Shown here: in pieces, positions 50,390 through 60,470 of the stretch | Position numbering within the stretch: the first letter of the stretch is position 1 | Layout: each line of letters starts with the position of its first letter | Assembly: GCF_024372725.1 (NCBI RefSeq) | Contig: NZ_VOUA01000001.1 | Coordinates: forward strand, 62,001 to 126,000 | Source: Methanosarcina sp. KYL-1 | GTDB lineage: Archaea > Halobacteriota > Methanosarcinia > Methanosarcinales > Methanosarcinaceae | DNA: 64,000 nucleotides | Direction of reading: 5' to 3' | Notes under the pieces: generated by a model | What the model was told of the DNA's origin: nothing | Database searches by the model: none | What the model saw: only the letters and a program-made list of their open reading frames with translations | Program-made: the position numbers and the translations under genes

Positions 50390-51118
50390 ATGAAGATAAC
50401 TGCTTTTAGTGGGAGCCATAAGGGCAGGGAAGGAAACACCATGCTTATGGTGGAAGAATTTTTAAAAGGGGCAGAAGAAGCCGGGGCAGAGACGGAAAAT
50501 ATCATCCTTACCGAAAAAAACATCAGGTCATGTAAGGGAAAATTTGAATGCTGGCTCAAGACTCCGGGAAAATGTACGATCAGGGACGACATGGACGACC
50601 TGCTCCCCAGGTTCATGGCTTCGGATATTGTTGTGTTTGCATTCCCTGTCTATCTCGAAAATGTGCCGGCGGTCATGAAAACCTTTCTCGAAAGGTTGAT
50701 CCCTGTCCTTTTGCCCCATTTCGAAGAGTTTGAAAAAGGGGAGTACAGGCATGCAAAGCGTTTCGAGAAATACCCGAAAATCGTGGTAATTTCAAACTCC
50801 GGGCTTCCGGGGCAGGCCAATTTTCAGGTGATAAGCCTCTTTTTCAGGCGCCTTGCGAGGCACTTCCACACCGAAGTCATCGCTGAAATTTACAGGGGAG
50901 AAGGGGAAATTTTGGGCGTAAAAAACCTTCTTGCAAAGCCCCTGGTTTCAAAGTACAAAAAGCTCCTCCGCTCTGCTGGTGGGTCGGTTGTGGAAAATCT
51001 GGAAATTTCCGAAGAGCTCCGGGAAAAACTTGAAAAGCCCATCATCCCGCCTTCAATATACATAAAGTATGGGAATGAAGAATTCGACCGCATTCTTGGG
51101 GATCTCGAAGGCGATTAA
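50390..51118 (+). CDS. Flavodoxin-fold NAD(P)H-dependent FMN reductase / iron-sulfur flavoprotein-like
   Basis: A 242-residue protein; the start is the ATG at 50390, with AAGGGGGAA seven bases upstream. The flavodoxin-like fold is shown by MKITAFSGSHKGREGNTMLMVEEFLKGAEEAGAETENIIL for the FMN phosphate loop and MASDIVVFAFPVYLENVPAVMKTFLERL. Cys residues in RSCKGKFECWLKTPGKCTI are spaced like those of iron-sulfur flavoproteins, which would hold a [4Fe-4S] cluster, but the set is CX6CX6C rather than the compact ISF motif. Its substrate is unknown. It follows another flavoprotein gene in the same direction. Confidence 0.82.
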   Translation: MKITAFSGSHKGREGNTMLMVEEFLKGAEEAGAETENIILTEKNIRSCKGKFECWLKTPGKCTIRDDMDDLLPRFMASDIVVFAFPVYLENVPAVMKTFLERLIPVLLPHFEEFEKGEYRHAKRFEKYPKIVVISNSGLPGQANFQVISLFFRRLARHFHTEVIAEIYRGEGEILGVKNLLAKPLVSKYKKLLRSAGGSVVENLEISEELREKLEKPIIPPSIYIKYGNEEFDRILGDLEGD

Positions 51119-51247
51119 AAGCTTGAATGGGGATATTTAGCCTGAGTGGGATATTTATACCGGTAAAACGGGTCCTAAAACCCTTAGGAAAAGGTGATGA
51201 TTGCTTGAATGGGAATAAAAGAAGGGTTTTGCAGTGGGCAAAACCTT

Positions 51248-52972
51248 TCAGTTCCCTTCTACAAGGTCTTCGATGCTGTGCTCCATATAAGGGGCATTGC
51301 TCCGGTTGATCAGTTCCTTGCAGACTTCGGTTGGCTCCCCGTCAATAACAAGGGCACCGTTTTCGATTAGCACTGCCCTGTGGGCGACTTCCCTGACAAA
51401 GTCCATGTGGTGGCTGACGAGGACGATTGTCGTGTTGAATTGTTCATTAATCCTTTTTAATGAGTTGGTAACATCCCTGAGGGTTACCGGGTCAAGGTCT
51501 CCGAATGGCTCGTCCAGCAGGAGGTACTGGGGGGAAGTTGCAAGGCTTAAGGCAATAAATGCCCTGACGTGCTCGCCTCCGCTGATCTGGTAGGGGGTCT
51601 TGTCCAGCACTTCCAGGGATAGGTCCAGGGCTTCAAATACGGGTTTTGCGTAGCTGTCCACGTCCGTTACCGGGATTGAGGGGAAGAGCTCGGAGTAAAT
51701 CGTTTCCGGGAGGTTCATCTCCCTTAAGAAGGTGTCCCTTTCTTCCGATGGCATATCCGGCAGCCTGTATATGCTATCCAGGGTCTCGTCCGAAATGCCG
51801 ATCTCTTTAGCCTTATCTCTTGCGTACTCAATTGCGCCTTTCCTTTTCATGCTCAGCCTGAAGCGGATCTGGTCCCTTACCGTGGAGTTCGGGGACATGG
51901 AGAACTCCTGGTTCATGATGCTCATGATCCTGCGCAGTTCCATGCGCTTCCTGCTGTACTGGGTTACGTCAACCCATTCCTCTCCGCAGAGGTATTCAAC
52001 AGTACCGCTCTTCGGCCTGACCAGCCCTTCCATAAGCTTCATAAGTGTGGTCTTTCCGGCGCCTGAAGAACCTATGAAGGCGAGTATTTCCCCCCTGTGG
52101 ACATCTAAAGAGAAATCCTTGATGTTCAGGACTTCTCCCATCCTGATGATGGAGTAGCGCTTTGAGATGCTCCTTGTCCTGATGCAGACCTCTTTATTTG
52201 CAGGTTCCGGAAGTCCTTCTTTTGGTTTCATGTCCTTCAGGAAGTTCCTCAGGACTTCCGTGGGCTTTCCTTCGGCTGCTATTTTCCCGTTTTCCAGGAA
52301 AATCAGCCTGTCGGCAAGGTACGCGTGGATTTCCGGGAGATGGGAGACCACGATGATCGGGATGTTCAGTTTCCCTCTTAAGCTCTTTATCACGTCAAGG
52401 ACTTCCTGCTTGGTGTCCGGCCCTGTCATGGTTACGGGCTCGTCCAGGAGCAGGATTCTGGGCTTTGCGGCAAGCTGTCTTGCAATTACTACCCTCTGCT
52501 TTTCCCCGCCGCTCAGGAGGTTGGTGGAATGGAGGGCCTTGTGCTCCAGTCCCACGAGCTTCAGGTATTCCATTGCTTCTTCAAATAAATCGTCATAATC
52601 GCTGGTGTCATTGTATGGGAGGGCCTCATGCCCCATCTTCAGGTAATTGAGTTTCCTTATTATATTTTCAATTGCCGGGCCGTTCCAGAGCCCGAAATTC
52701 CGCTGGAGGTGGATTGCGGTCGCATTTTTCAGAAACCTTTCCCCTTCTTTCCCGGAGTCAGGGGCCACAACTTCCCCGTCCACTTCTATGGTCCCTTCCT
52801 GGAAGGGTTCTACCCCTCTGATGATGCGGAGCAGCGTTGATTTCCCGCTTCCGCTCCGGCCCGTGATCCCGAGGATTTCCCCATCTTCCACCGTGAGGTC
52901 GATATGGTCCAGTACTCTTATGTTTTCGGAACGCACCTCATAATCTTTTACCAGATTGGAAATTCTGAGCAT
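51248..52972 (-). CDS. atwA: Methyl-CoM reductase activation component A2 (AtwA)
   Basis: A 574-residue protein with two ABC ATPase domains in one chain. Domain 1: GITGRSGSGKSTLLRII, SGGEKQRVVIARQL, ILLLDEPVTM. Domain 2: AFIGSSGAGKTTLMKL, SGGEHVRAFIALSL, YLLLDEPFGDLD. No membrane parts are present. This arrangement matches component A2, which uses ATP to help activate methyl-coenzyme M reductase by reducing the Ni of F430. The start is the ATG at 52972, seven bases after GAGG. No mcr genes are near. A general double-ABC protein is the alternative call. Confidence 0.85.
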   Translation of the reverse strand: MLRISNLVKDYEVRSENIRVLDHIDLTVEDGEILGITGRSGSGKSTLLRIIRGVEPFQEGTIEVDGEVVAPDSGKEGERFLKNATAIHLQRNFGLWNGPAIENIIRKLNYLKMGHEALPYNDTSDYDDLFEEAMEYLKLVGLEHKALHSTNLLSGGEKQRVVIARQLAAKPRILLLDEPVTMTGPDTKQEVLDVIKSLRGKLNIPIIVVSHLPEIHAYLADRLIFLENGKIAAEGKPTEVLRNFLKDMKPKEGLPEPANKEVCIRTRSISKRYSIIRMGEVLNIKDFSLDVHRGEILAFIGSSGAGKTTLMKLMEGLVRPKSGTVEYLCGEEWVDVTQYSRKRMELRRIMSIMNQEFSMSPNSTVRDQIRFRLSMKRKGAIEYARDKAKEIGISDETLDSIYRLPDMPSEERDTFLREMNLPETIYSELFPSIPVTDVDSYAKPVFEALDLSLEVLDKTPYQISGGEHVRAFIALSLATSPQYLLLDEPFGDLDPVTLRDVTNSLKRINEQFNTTIVLVSHHMDFVREVAHRAVLIENGALVIDGEPTEVCKELINRSNAPYMEHSIEDLVEGN

Positions 52973-53059
52973 AATCATACCTCTTAGTGTTGGTTGTAAG
53001 TTAATGTAGGTTGTAAGTTAACGCTGAGTCCCGGACGAATTCTGCAGGGTTATATATCA

Positions 53060-53125
53060 TTTTGATTGACATTCTTTCAATCGAAGTTCTTTCAATCGAA
53101 GTTCTTTCAATCGAAGCTCTTTTCT
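53060..53125. repeat. 15-bp tandem repeat
   Basis: Three copies of ATTCTTTCAATCGAAG-like units (TTCTTTCAATCGAAG) upstream of atwA. The surrounding spacer (52973-53401) has no convincing gene; an 18-codon ATG frame lies at 53296-53352. Confidence 0.7.
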
Positions 53126-53401
53126 TCCTGACGCATTTGCCTGTTCTGAACAGTCTCATTTTCCGGGTCCGTCCGCGTTAGTAGAATGTGATACTAAAAT
53201 AGGAGTCAAGTATTACCTTTAAAACTATTTATTACAATCGGCTGCCGTAAATTGCTGCCAGTACATGCTTTAATATTTCAGGAGTTTAAGTAAGTATGGA
53301 AATAAGGAGCCTGGACAAAGAAAAGCTGGAAAAAATACTGACTAATAAATAAGATTTGATCTCTTTTAGTTCTCTTTTCCAAAATCAGGACAAGAAAGGG
53401 C

Positions 53402-53641
53402 TTAGAGCCCCGCCCTTTCAACCATTAATTCTGCCACATGTTTTGCATTTTTGAAAGGGAAATCCTTTTCAGTAATCAGGCTTTTCGCCTCTGCTGCGGT
53501 GACTTCAACATCCCCTATCCTGCATGTGGTGTCCAGCCCCTCGGGTAAGGCAGCAATCAACTCCTCAAGCGAATTTATGGGAAACTTTGCATCTTTGAGT
53601 ATTGCAAGGATCTGTTCGTAGACTTCTTCCCTTACGTCCAT
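53402..53641 (-). CDS. MTH865 family protein
   Basis: A 79-residue cytoplasmic protein closely following the MTH865 family, whose founder has a known EF-hand-like structure in a methanogen: EEVYEQILAILKDAKFPINSLEELIAALPEGLDTTCRIGDVEVTAAEAKSLITEKDFPFKNAKHVAELMVERAGL. The length is exactly that of the family. The function is unknown. AGGGGAAAG lies before the ATG. It is not part of an obvious operon. Confidence 0.9.
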   Translation of the reverse strand: MDVREEVYEQILAILKDAKFPINSLEELIAALPEGLDTTCRIGDVEVTAAEAKSLITEKDFPFKNAKHVAELMVERAGL

Positions 53642-53879
53642 TCCATCTTTCCCCTCAGATTTTTCCGGTTTTTACTTTTGCGTTTTCATGCTCTGGAAAC
53701 ATTGTTCCTTAAACTTTATTTGCCGTTCTTCGTTAAGCTCGTTATTTGGGTCCTCGTTGGTTTCATCATTGTTCACTTTATAGGTACCGCACTATACTAA
53801 TTCTATTGTGGAACTGCACAAAAACTTTTAAAGTCATCCTATGTCATCTGGAGAGCGTTTTTTCATTTTTGGGGAAGCA

Positions 53880-53960
53880 CCGTCAGGCAAGCTGGCGGGG
53901 GCACTTTTTAATGTTTGGATTGAAACGCGGTTTCCGTGATCCGGGGAGGTATTTCTCTGC
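53880..53960 (+). repeat. Dispersed ~75-bp repeat, copy 2
   Basis: Matches the reverse complement of 16507-16585 over about 75 bases: CAAGCTGGCGGGGGCACTTT, GGATTGAAA, GGTTTCC and TTTCTC. It lies in a gene-poor spacer of ~620 bases (53642-54263). In both places the shared part ends abruptly. Confidence 0.65.
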
Positions 53961-54263
53961 CCAGGTTGGCAGGATGGCTACAGCTTTACCTGGTGTGGGT
54001 AATAAGGATTATGAATGTTCTACTTTCGGGTATTAGGAAAAATATCACTCGATTAGGTAAGGTGCAGGGCTTAATCTTAAGCTACTTTCCATCGTAATCT
54101 GGAAAAAAGAAGGCATAAGCTCTCGAAAAACAGTAACTAAAAAGTAAATAGGTCTTTTAAATACGGAAATTTAATAAAATTATTTAAAAGAACTGTAGGT
54201 TAAATAAACTCTTTTCTAACTTGAAGAGCAGGCAACACACCCTTAAACTGTCTTCTCAGGTGT

Positions 54264-55007
54264 TCAGCTTTTGATGGCTGATACCAGTTCTGCCACTTTT
54301 GCAGTTACGTCTTTTACTTCTTCAACAACCGTCCCCGTGACGATCATGTCCGCGCCTGCGGCAGCACAGAGTTTTGCGGTTTCCGGGTCCCGGATTCCGC
54401 CGCCTACTATCAGCTTGTTGTCTCCAAGGGCTCTTTTGACAGCTCCGATCATCTGCGGGCTGATCGGTGTATGGGCTCCGGACCCTGCCTCAAGGTAGGT
54501 GTAGTGCATGCCAAGGTACTTGCCTGCAAGGGCATATGCCACAGCAATTTCCGGTTTCTGCCTGGGGATCAGTTTTGCGTCCCCTACCCAGCCCACGGTG
54601 CCCCCTGGTTCGATCACGAGGTAAGCCATGGAAATAGGCTCGATTCCACTCCTGTATACAAGCGGAGCTCCGAGCACCTGGTTTGTGATGACGTACCCTA
54701 TGTCCCTGGAGTTAAGGAGGCTCATGAAAAAGACAGCATCTGCATACTGGCTGAGCCCGGCCGAACTTCCCGGGAAAAGGATGGTAGGGACGTCTACCTT
54801 TTCCTTGATTTTTATGACGGTCTCGTCCAGGAGGGTCCCGGAAGCTCCTGTTGAGCCTCCGATCATGATGGCGTCAGTACCGCCCTTAGCCGCTGCAAGG
54901 GCGATTTCTGCGGCCCGCTCCGGCGCCTGGGACGCCGGGTCGATAAGGGTAAGATGAACTTTTCCGTCTCTTTCAATAATCTTCTGAAGGTGTGCTTCCA
55001 CCTGCAA
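54264..55007 (-). CDS. Geranylgeranylglyceryl phosphate synthase (GGGPS)
   Basis: A 247-residue TIM-barrel enzyme that makes the first ether bond of archaeal lipids from sn-glycerol-1-phosphate and GGPP. LTLIDPASQAPERAAEIALAAAKGGTDAIMIGGSTG is the phosphate-binding N-terminal part. ILFPGSSAGLSQYADAVFFMSLLNS, EPISMAYLVIEPGGTVGWVGDAKLIPR and YLEAGSGAHTPI follow, then IVGGGIRDPETAKLCAAAGADMIVTGTVVEE closes the barrel. It precedes a ribosomal protein gene on the other side of a 6-base gap, and the two are in the same direction. This is one of the clearest archaeal markers in the window. Confidence 0.96.
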   Translation of the reverse strand: MQVEAHLQKIIERDGKVHLTLIDPASQAPERAAEIALAAAKGGTDAIMIGGSTGASGTLLDETVIKIKEKVDVPTILFPGSSAGLSQYADAVFFMSLLNSRDIGYVITNQVLGAPLVYRSGIEPISMAYLVIEPGGTVGWVGDAKLIPRQKPEIAVAYALAGKYLGMHYTYLEAGSGAHTPISPQMIGAVKRALGDNKLIVGGGIRDPETAKLCAAAGADMIVTGTVVEEVKDVTAKVAELVSAIKS

Positions 55008-55013
55008 AAAAGA

Positions 55014-55583
<570 letters not shown>

Positions 55584-56930
55584 GTGGCGATTCATCCTAT
55601 AGAATACCGGTACGGTACACCGGAAATGAAGTATGTATGGAGCCAGGATAACCGGCTTTCAAAGATCCTGCAGACCGAGGCAGCCCTTGCCCGGGCCGAA
55701 GCTGATATGGGGCTGATCCCTGCGGAAGCAGCTGAAATCATATCCGAAAGCATTGCTTCTGTCAAGGCTGAAAGGGTTAACGAAATTGAGGACGAGATCC
55801 ACCATGACATGATGGCGGTGGTCCTTGCGATTTCCGAGCAGTGCAGGGACGATGCAGGGAAGTGGGTACATTTCGGGGCCACTTCAAACGACATCCTTGA
55901 CACTGCAACCGCACTCCAGATCAAGGACGCAATCGGGATCTTTGAAGATAAGCTGAAAAACCTGCTTAAAGTCCTGGTAAACCAGGCGGAGGCCCACAAA
56001 AACACGGTCTGCTGCGGCAGGACCCACGGGCAGATAGGGGTCCCCACAACTTACGGGCTCAGGTTTGCGATCTGGGCGTCCGAGATATCAAGGCACCTTG
56101 AGCGCCTGTACCAGCTGGCTCCCAGGGCCACGGTGGGGCAGATGACCGGGGCTGTCGGTACTCAGGCCGCATTTGGTAAATCCGGGATTCTGGTCCAGAA
56201 ACTTACCATGCAGCACCTGGGAATCGGAGCTGTTGATGTTTCCAACCAGATCATCCAGAGAGACAGGCATGCCGAGTTCGTGATGTGGATGGCAAATACG
56301 GTTACGACACTGGACAAGATCGGAATCGAGATAAGGTCCCTCCAGCGCAGTGAGATTGCGGAAATCGAGGAAAGTTTCGGGAAAAAGCAGGTTGGTTCCT
56401 CCACAATGCCGCACAAGCGAAACCCCATTAAGTCCGAGCAGATCTGCGGGCTTGCAAGGATTGTTAGGGCAATGGTCGAGCCCGAACTTCTTAATAATAC
56501 TCTCTGGGACGAAAGGGATCTGACAAACTCGTCCTGTGAAAGGGTGGTCTTCCCCGAGACCTGCGTGCTCACGGACCACATCCTGAAGCTCGGGATCAGT
56601 GTGCTTGAAAACCTCAGGTTCTACCCGGAAAACATTCGCAGGAACCTGGAACTGCTCCGGGGCCTGAATATGGGAGAAGCTATAATGATTGAGCTTGCAA
56701 AAAGAGGAGTAGGCCGCCAGGAAGCCCATGAACTCGTCCGGGCCTCCGCAATGAAAGCCCATGAAACCGGCCAGCACTTCAAAAACGTGCTCCTTGAGAC
56801 TCCCGAGGTTTCGAGATACCTCAGTGTTGGAGATATTGAAAATCTTGTAAACCCGGACCGGTATATCGGGACTGCCGTGGAACAGGTCGAGGCCCTTGTT
56901 TTGAAGCTTCGGGAAACTTATTCCCTCTGA
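55584..56930 (+). CDS. purB: Adenylosuccinate lyase
   Basis: A 448-residue enzyme of the fumarase/aspartase superfamily, acting twice in purine synthesis (SAICAR to AICAR and adenylosuccinate to AMP). The start is the GTG at 55584, which gives the family start MAIHPIEYRYGTPEMKYVW; earlier TTG and GTG codons add four residues. Conserved blocks are HFGATSNDILDTATALQ (catalytic His), CGRTHGQIGVPTTYGLRF (second His), QRSEIAEIEE and the signature GSSTMPHKRNPIKSEQI. It is followed by the noncoding region with the twin RNA elements. Confidence 0.96.
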   Translation: MAIHPIEYRYGTPEMKYVWSQDNRLSKILQTEAALARAEADMGLIPAEAAEIISESIASVKAERVNEIEDEIHHDMMAVVLAISEQCRDDAGKWVHFGATSNDILDTATALQIKDAIGIFEDKLKNLLKVLVNQAEAHKNTVCCGRTHGQIGVPTTYGLRFAIWASEISRHLERLYQLAPRATVGQMTGAVGTQAAFGKSGILVQKLTMQHLGIGAVDVSNQIIQRDRHAEFVMWMANTVTTLDKIGIEIRSLQRSEIAEIEESFGKKQVGSSTMPHKRNPIKSEQICGLARIVRAMVEPELLNNTLWDERDLTNSSCERVVFPETCVLTDHILKLGISVLENLRFYPENIRRNLELLRGLNMGEAIMIELAKRGVGRQEAHELVRASAMKAHETGQHFKNVLLETPEVSRYLSVGDIENLVNPDRYIGTAVEQVEALVLKLRETYSL

Positions 56931-57280
56931 CCTTTCCTTCTTTTTCTTTTTTTACCGGCCTTTCCGTATCCTGTCCTGAATATATGAAACTTCTCAATCA
57001 AAATATTTGTAACTGACTGTCCTGAAGATATGAGTGTTTCAAAAAAGTATTTCTAATAAAGTGTTTCACACTTTTATGTTCATCAATGTCTAAGTAAATG
57101 TCTCAAATTTTTATGTTCCTCAATGATTTTATTTATTCATAAACGGTTTCATGTCATCATTTTATTTATTCATATACGGTCTATATTATCGATTCATTCT
57201 TTTTATAAAATGTGATAAATATAAATGTTTATATGCAATGAAATCCATTTCTGACAAACTTTCTCAAAATAGGGTGTATC
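56931..57280. other. purB downstream spacer and promoter of first RNA element
   Basis: 350 bases without a gene. T-rich sequence at 56935-56960 probably ends purB. AAATATAAATGTTTATATGC at ~57218-57238 is a strong TATA candidate, ~45 bases before the first repeated RNA element. Two direct repeats of TTTTATGTTC...AATG occur near 57070-57130. Confidence 0.45.
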
Positions 57281-57374
57281 GAGGCATCTAAAAAAAGGCG
57301 TTGCGTAACTTAAAAGGTCTATTTGGGCTATATGTGGTAGATGATTTACGGTGTGAAAGTGGATTAGATGCCTC
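57281..57374 (+). ncRNA. Candidate small RNA, copy 1
   Basis: A 94-base element closed by a 10-bp stem, GAGGCATCTA (57281-57290) with TAGATGCCTC (57365-57374). The inside (GGCGTTGCGTAACTTAAAAG, then GTCTATTTGGGCTATATGTG and GTAGATGATTTACGG) is nearly identical to copy 2. CGTAA/TTACG and TCTA/TAGA may form inner stems. A weak hairpin, AACCCCT-ATGT-AGAGGTT, and GTTTATAAATTTT follow, like a terminator. No ORF spans it. Confidence 0.7.
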
Positions 57375-57860
57375 ATTAACCCCTATGTAGAGGTTGTTTA
57401 TAAATTTTGTGCTTGTCTTTTGCAAGTCATTACAATACAATTCTTTCTCCCCGTGTTCATTTTCTTACTATCGAGCTTCTGGTTTTTTCAGTCTCCTTTT
57501 TCTTTTTACGGAAACCTTTTTCCTTCTCTACTTTTTCTCTAAGTCCAGGTGTCTTCTTCTTATTTTTTCTCCTTTTTCTATGTTATTATTCCTGAATTCT
57601 TTTCTTTTTATTCCCTGGGGTGATGCCCTGACCGTAGAAACTCGATTATTTCCCGCATAAATGAAAAAAAGTTCTTTTTTGTTTATTGGGTCCCCGGTGT
57701 TTTCTGGGAGTTCAATGGGCGTTTTTGTACATAATTGCATCCTGCTGGCAAGGGAATCCTGGGTGTGCCAGTGGACTGCAGTTTTATTTTTTTAAATAAA
57801 TATAAATCTTTATATATGATGATTCTATTTTCAAAAAAGCACTGTTTAGTAAATTGTATT
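57375..57860. other. Spacer between twin RNA elements
   Basis: ~486 bases. The plus strand is strongly T/C-rich at 57470-57620, which produces an open frame with no family features. No similarity to known genes. The second RNA promoter lies at its end. Confidence 0.45.
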
Positions 57861-57953
57861 GAGGCATCTTAAAAAGGCGTTGCGTAACTTAAAAGGTCTA
57901 TTTGGGCTATATGTGGTAGATGATTTAAGGTGTGAAAGTGGACTAGATGCCTC
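57861..57953 (+). ncRNA. Candidate small RNA, copy 2
   Basis: A 93-base near copy of 57281-57374. The closing stem is TTGAGGCATCT (57859-57869) with AGATGCCTCAA (57945-57955), 11 bp, so the outer pair differs from copy 1 but still pairs. A TATA candidate, AAATATAAATCTTTATATAT, lies ~45 bases upstream, at the same distance as in copy 1. The following hairpin, CTTAA-TGA-TTAAG, has unrelated sequence but the same position, then TTGTTTATATAATTTGTG. Confidence 0.72.
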
Positions 57954-58465
57954 AATAATCCTTAATGATTAAGTTGTTTATATAATTTGTGTTCAATATG
58001 TGCACAACCGTCCAAAACTCCTTTTCCGTTCTTATATATTGTCTTAATTGAATAATAATTGTCGATTTTTAATGTTGTTTTTTCTTTTTTCTGGAGCATT
58101 CCTTGCTTCATTTCCATTTAGGAACCGGTTAAGGATGCTTATTTTCAAGAGATTCCGGGCTACGGGCTCTTTTTTCTCTTTTCCTCATCAGAGTTAGGAC
58201 TTGCCGAAATGTTTTTATATATCCTTTGAATTGCCCTGGGCCCGCTTGCTGCCTGGCCCCGAAAACAGGTCCTGCTTTTCATGGGTCGATGAGCTTCCAG
58301 ACGCAGCAATCTGGTTTTATCGCTGCGTCCGGGCCCTTTATGCCGTATGTATTGGAGCGGCTGCCCATATCTTGAGTCATTCCTTCCTTTCCGACTCGGA
58401 GTTCTTCGGGCGGAGGGCTGTTCAAAGATTTCCAGTGTTCAAAGACTTCCGGTTTTCGGATATTT
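57954..58465. other. Spacer between RNA element 2 and ramA 3' end
   Basis: ~510 bases without a convincing gene. A long T-rich stretch (58070-58110 and 58160-58190) follows the RNA element. A short direct repeat is present near 58425-58475 (GTTCAAAGA/GTTCGAAGACTTTC), beside the ramA stop. Confidence 0.4.
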
Positions 58466-60082
58466 TTATTGTTCGAAGACTTTCAGGTTTGCCCAGTTGA
58501 ATTTGTCTGGCGGGCAGGCCCTTATACATTTCTGGCAGTGTGCTCCTTCGCAGAGGTCGGTGCTTATCATAACCATATTGTTCTCGTCAATGCTGATGGC
58601 GTCATTGGGGCAAACTTTTATGCATTTCCGACACTCAGGGCAGTCCTCGACAACCATGCTCATGTAAGTCCCGACCCTTTCGAGCACATGCAGGCCTTCT
58701 TCTCCCAGCACCGGGATATCTCTTTCAACCCTTTTGTCGATTACAGGACTGCTGATCGGGTCGTCAAGGGCCGGCAGCCCTTTCTTTTTGAGATATTTCT
58801 TGAACATTTTGAAGGGCATTCCTTCTTCCCAGTACGCAAGTTCGAGAACATACGCGTCGCGGAATTCGGGGGCAGTTGCAAACATTATGTGAGTGCCTAT
58901 TATTTCATTTGCAATATCCTGGAGTTCCCATAGCCTCTTCTCGGAAAGCAGGATCTCGCGGGCAACGGCAAGGGAGGTGTTTCCCAGCTGGCAAATCCTT
59001 CCTGTTGAATACGGGATAAGCCCGATTTTCTGGGCCTTTGCAGCGTCCATATAGGTTCCTGCGGCCCCTGCCATGTAGGCAGTGTCAATGTCCGAAAGTT
59101 CTATTCCCGCAGTTGAACAGAGCGTTATATGCCCTGCCCTAATCGCCCCTATGGCTTTTCCGGCTTCTTTCAGGTCATGTTCCGAGAAGAGGATGTTGTT
59201 CTGCAGGTGGATGAGCCCGTCAGGGGTTTTGACCTTCGGGAGTTCTACCAGCCCGTGAGCAATTGCTTTTTCTATCAGGGCTATAACTCCGGTACCTGTA
59301 ATTCCTTTGGCTTTGATCTGCCCTTCTTCAAGCACTTCCCCGGTAGCAGGGTCCATAAGGTCTCCGGGGGTGGCTTTCATCTCTTGGCTCAGCACATAGT
59401 TTCGAAGAGCTCCGTCTTCGAATTCAAAGTCAGAGATGGTGTAAGGTGAAGCAAGGTTTCCGTGCTTGATCTGCTGTCCCTCGAGGGCTGGCCCGGCAGC
59501 TGCAGAGCCCGTATAAATAATATCCTTCACTTTAAGTGCCATCTCGGCATTTGTACCGTAGTCCGTTGCAATCGAAATTTCGTCTTTTTCAAGCATTCCG
59601 GATTTTATTATCAGGGCCAGGGCATCGGCTCCTACCTCGTGCTTTATTGCCGGGGGCACCACAACCTCACAGTCGAACTCCTCTAGCCCTGGAATTTCAC
59701 TGCTTGGCACTATCCTTGCATTCCTTTCCTGTTCCTGGATATTGTACTTCTTTTTCTTCCGCTCCCCCGCATATGCCAGGTCCTCAATGGTAATTCCCTG
59801 AAAGATAGATAGCTGTATCGGGTTTCCGCAGATCGCAATCCTCTCAAGTTCCCCGCTTTCTACTCCCAGGGTCTGGAACAGGTTCTTTACGGCATTTACT
59901 GAAAGCCCGTGGGCAAGGTCCTGACCATAGTGGATTGCGAAGTCCATGTGGTCCATTACATTTGCTCCCGGAAGTGGGTTCCTGAGCGTGATCACCGTTC
60001 TTCTGATTTCTTCGGTCTCAAGGTCAATTTTCTGGGCTCTATACCCACTTGTTCCCAGGTCAATTGCAACTCCGTATCTCAT
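58466..60082 (-). CDS. ramA: Corrinoid protein reductive activase (RamA family)
   Basis: A 538-residue iron-sulfur protein of the RamA/DUF4445 family. It reductively activates Co(II) corrinoid proteins of methylamine methyltransferase systems in an ATP-dependent way. An actin-like ATPase fold starts with GVAIDLGTSGYRAQKIDLETEE, and IATDYGTNAEMALKV, TGSAAAGPALEGQQIKHG and AYMAGAAGTYMDAAKAQKIGLIP follow. The C-terminus carries two [4Fe-4S] motifs, CPECRKCIKVCPNDAIS and CEGAHCQKCIRACP. The length equals that reported for RamA. No methyltransferase gene is adjacent, so a paralogue serving another corrinoid protein is possible. Confidence 0.9.
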   Translation of the reverse strand: MRYGVAIDLGTSGYRAQKIDLETEEIRRTVITLRNPLPGANVMDHMDFAIHYGQDLAHGLSVNAVKNLFQTLGVESGELERIAICGNPIQLSIFQGITIEDLAYAGERKKKKYNIQEQERNARIVPSSEIPGLEEFDCEVVVPPAIKHEVGADALALIIKSGMLEKDEISIATDYGTNAEMALKVKDIIYTGSAAAGPALEGQQIKHGNLASPYTISDFEFEDGALRNYVLSQEMKATPGDLMDPATGEVLEEGQIKAKGITGTGVIALIEKAIAHGLVELPKVKTPDGLIHLQNNILFSEHDLKEAGKAIGAIRAGHITLCSTAGIELSDIDTAYMAGAAGTYMDAAKAQKIGLIPYSTGRICQLGNTSLAVAREILLSEKRLWELQDIANEIIGTHIMFATAPEFRDAYVLELAYWEEGMPFKMFKKYLKKKGLPALDDPISSPVIDKRVERDIPVLGEEGLHVLERVGTYMSMVVEDCPECRKCIKVCPNDAISIDENNMVMISTDLCEGAHCQKCIRACPPDKFNWANLKVFEQ

Positions 60083-60470
60083 TCAAACTCCCCTTTCTTG
60101 ATTTCCGGCTTGCCTGGACTCGGCGTCCATTCGGTTTTGTCGGGCCCAGGTAGCTTTCTCAGATCTTTATATTATTTTTTAAGTCCTTGGATTTTTATAT
60201 GATTATACTTTGAAAACCGGCATATAAATAAATAGGGGCATTTATCTGCCTTTTTATATATTTTTATACTACTGCGCGAGCCCTTTTCTGAAAATAAAGA
60301 TTTTAAAGATATTTTTGTTTAATCCAGCTTTTTTTGTATCTATATTTCTTTAAAAATGGCTTTTTATGCTTTTTTTTCCTGCAGTTGGAGGAGGGTGGAA
60401 TCTGTCAGATATATGGAAAAAATAAATATCGGCAGGGATACTTTTATAAATTACTAGTGTGTTGTATAGC
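60083..60470. promoter_or_regulatory. SRP RNA promoter and ramA upstream spacer
   Basis: TATA box CTTTTATAAATT at 60442-60452 lies 20-30 bases before the SRP RNA 5' end. The rest is AT-rich, with TATA-like sequence for ramA near 60180-60240 on the minus strand. Confidence 0.6.

Noticed and set aside
53296-53352. 18-codon ATG frame MEIRSLDKEKLEKILTNK
   Set aside because: Has a helical pattern but is too short to support; may be a remnant of a gene start.
57394-57660. Plus-strand ORF between the twin RNAs
   Set aside because: Derived from T/C-rich sequence (Phe/Leu/Ser runs); no start signal and no family resemblance.
57281-57953. Twin elements as the known nitrogen-regulated archaeal RNA or as box C/D guide RNAs
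   Set aside because: No NrpR operator before either copy and no proper C and D boxes at the ends of the closing stem, so these labels are not supported.
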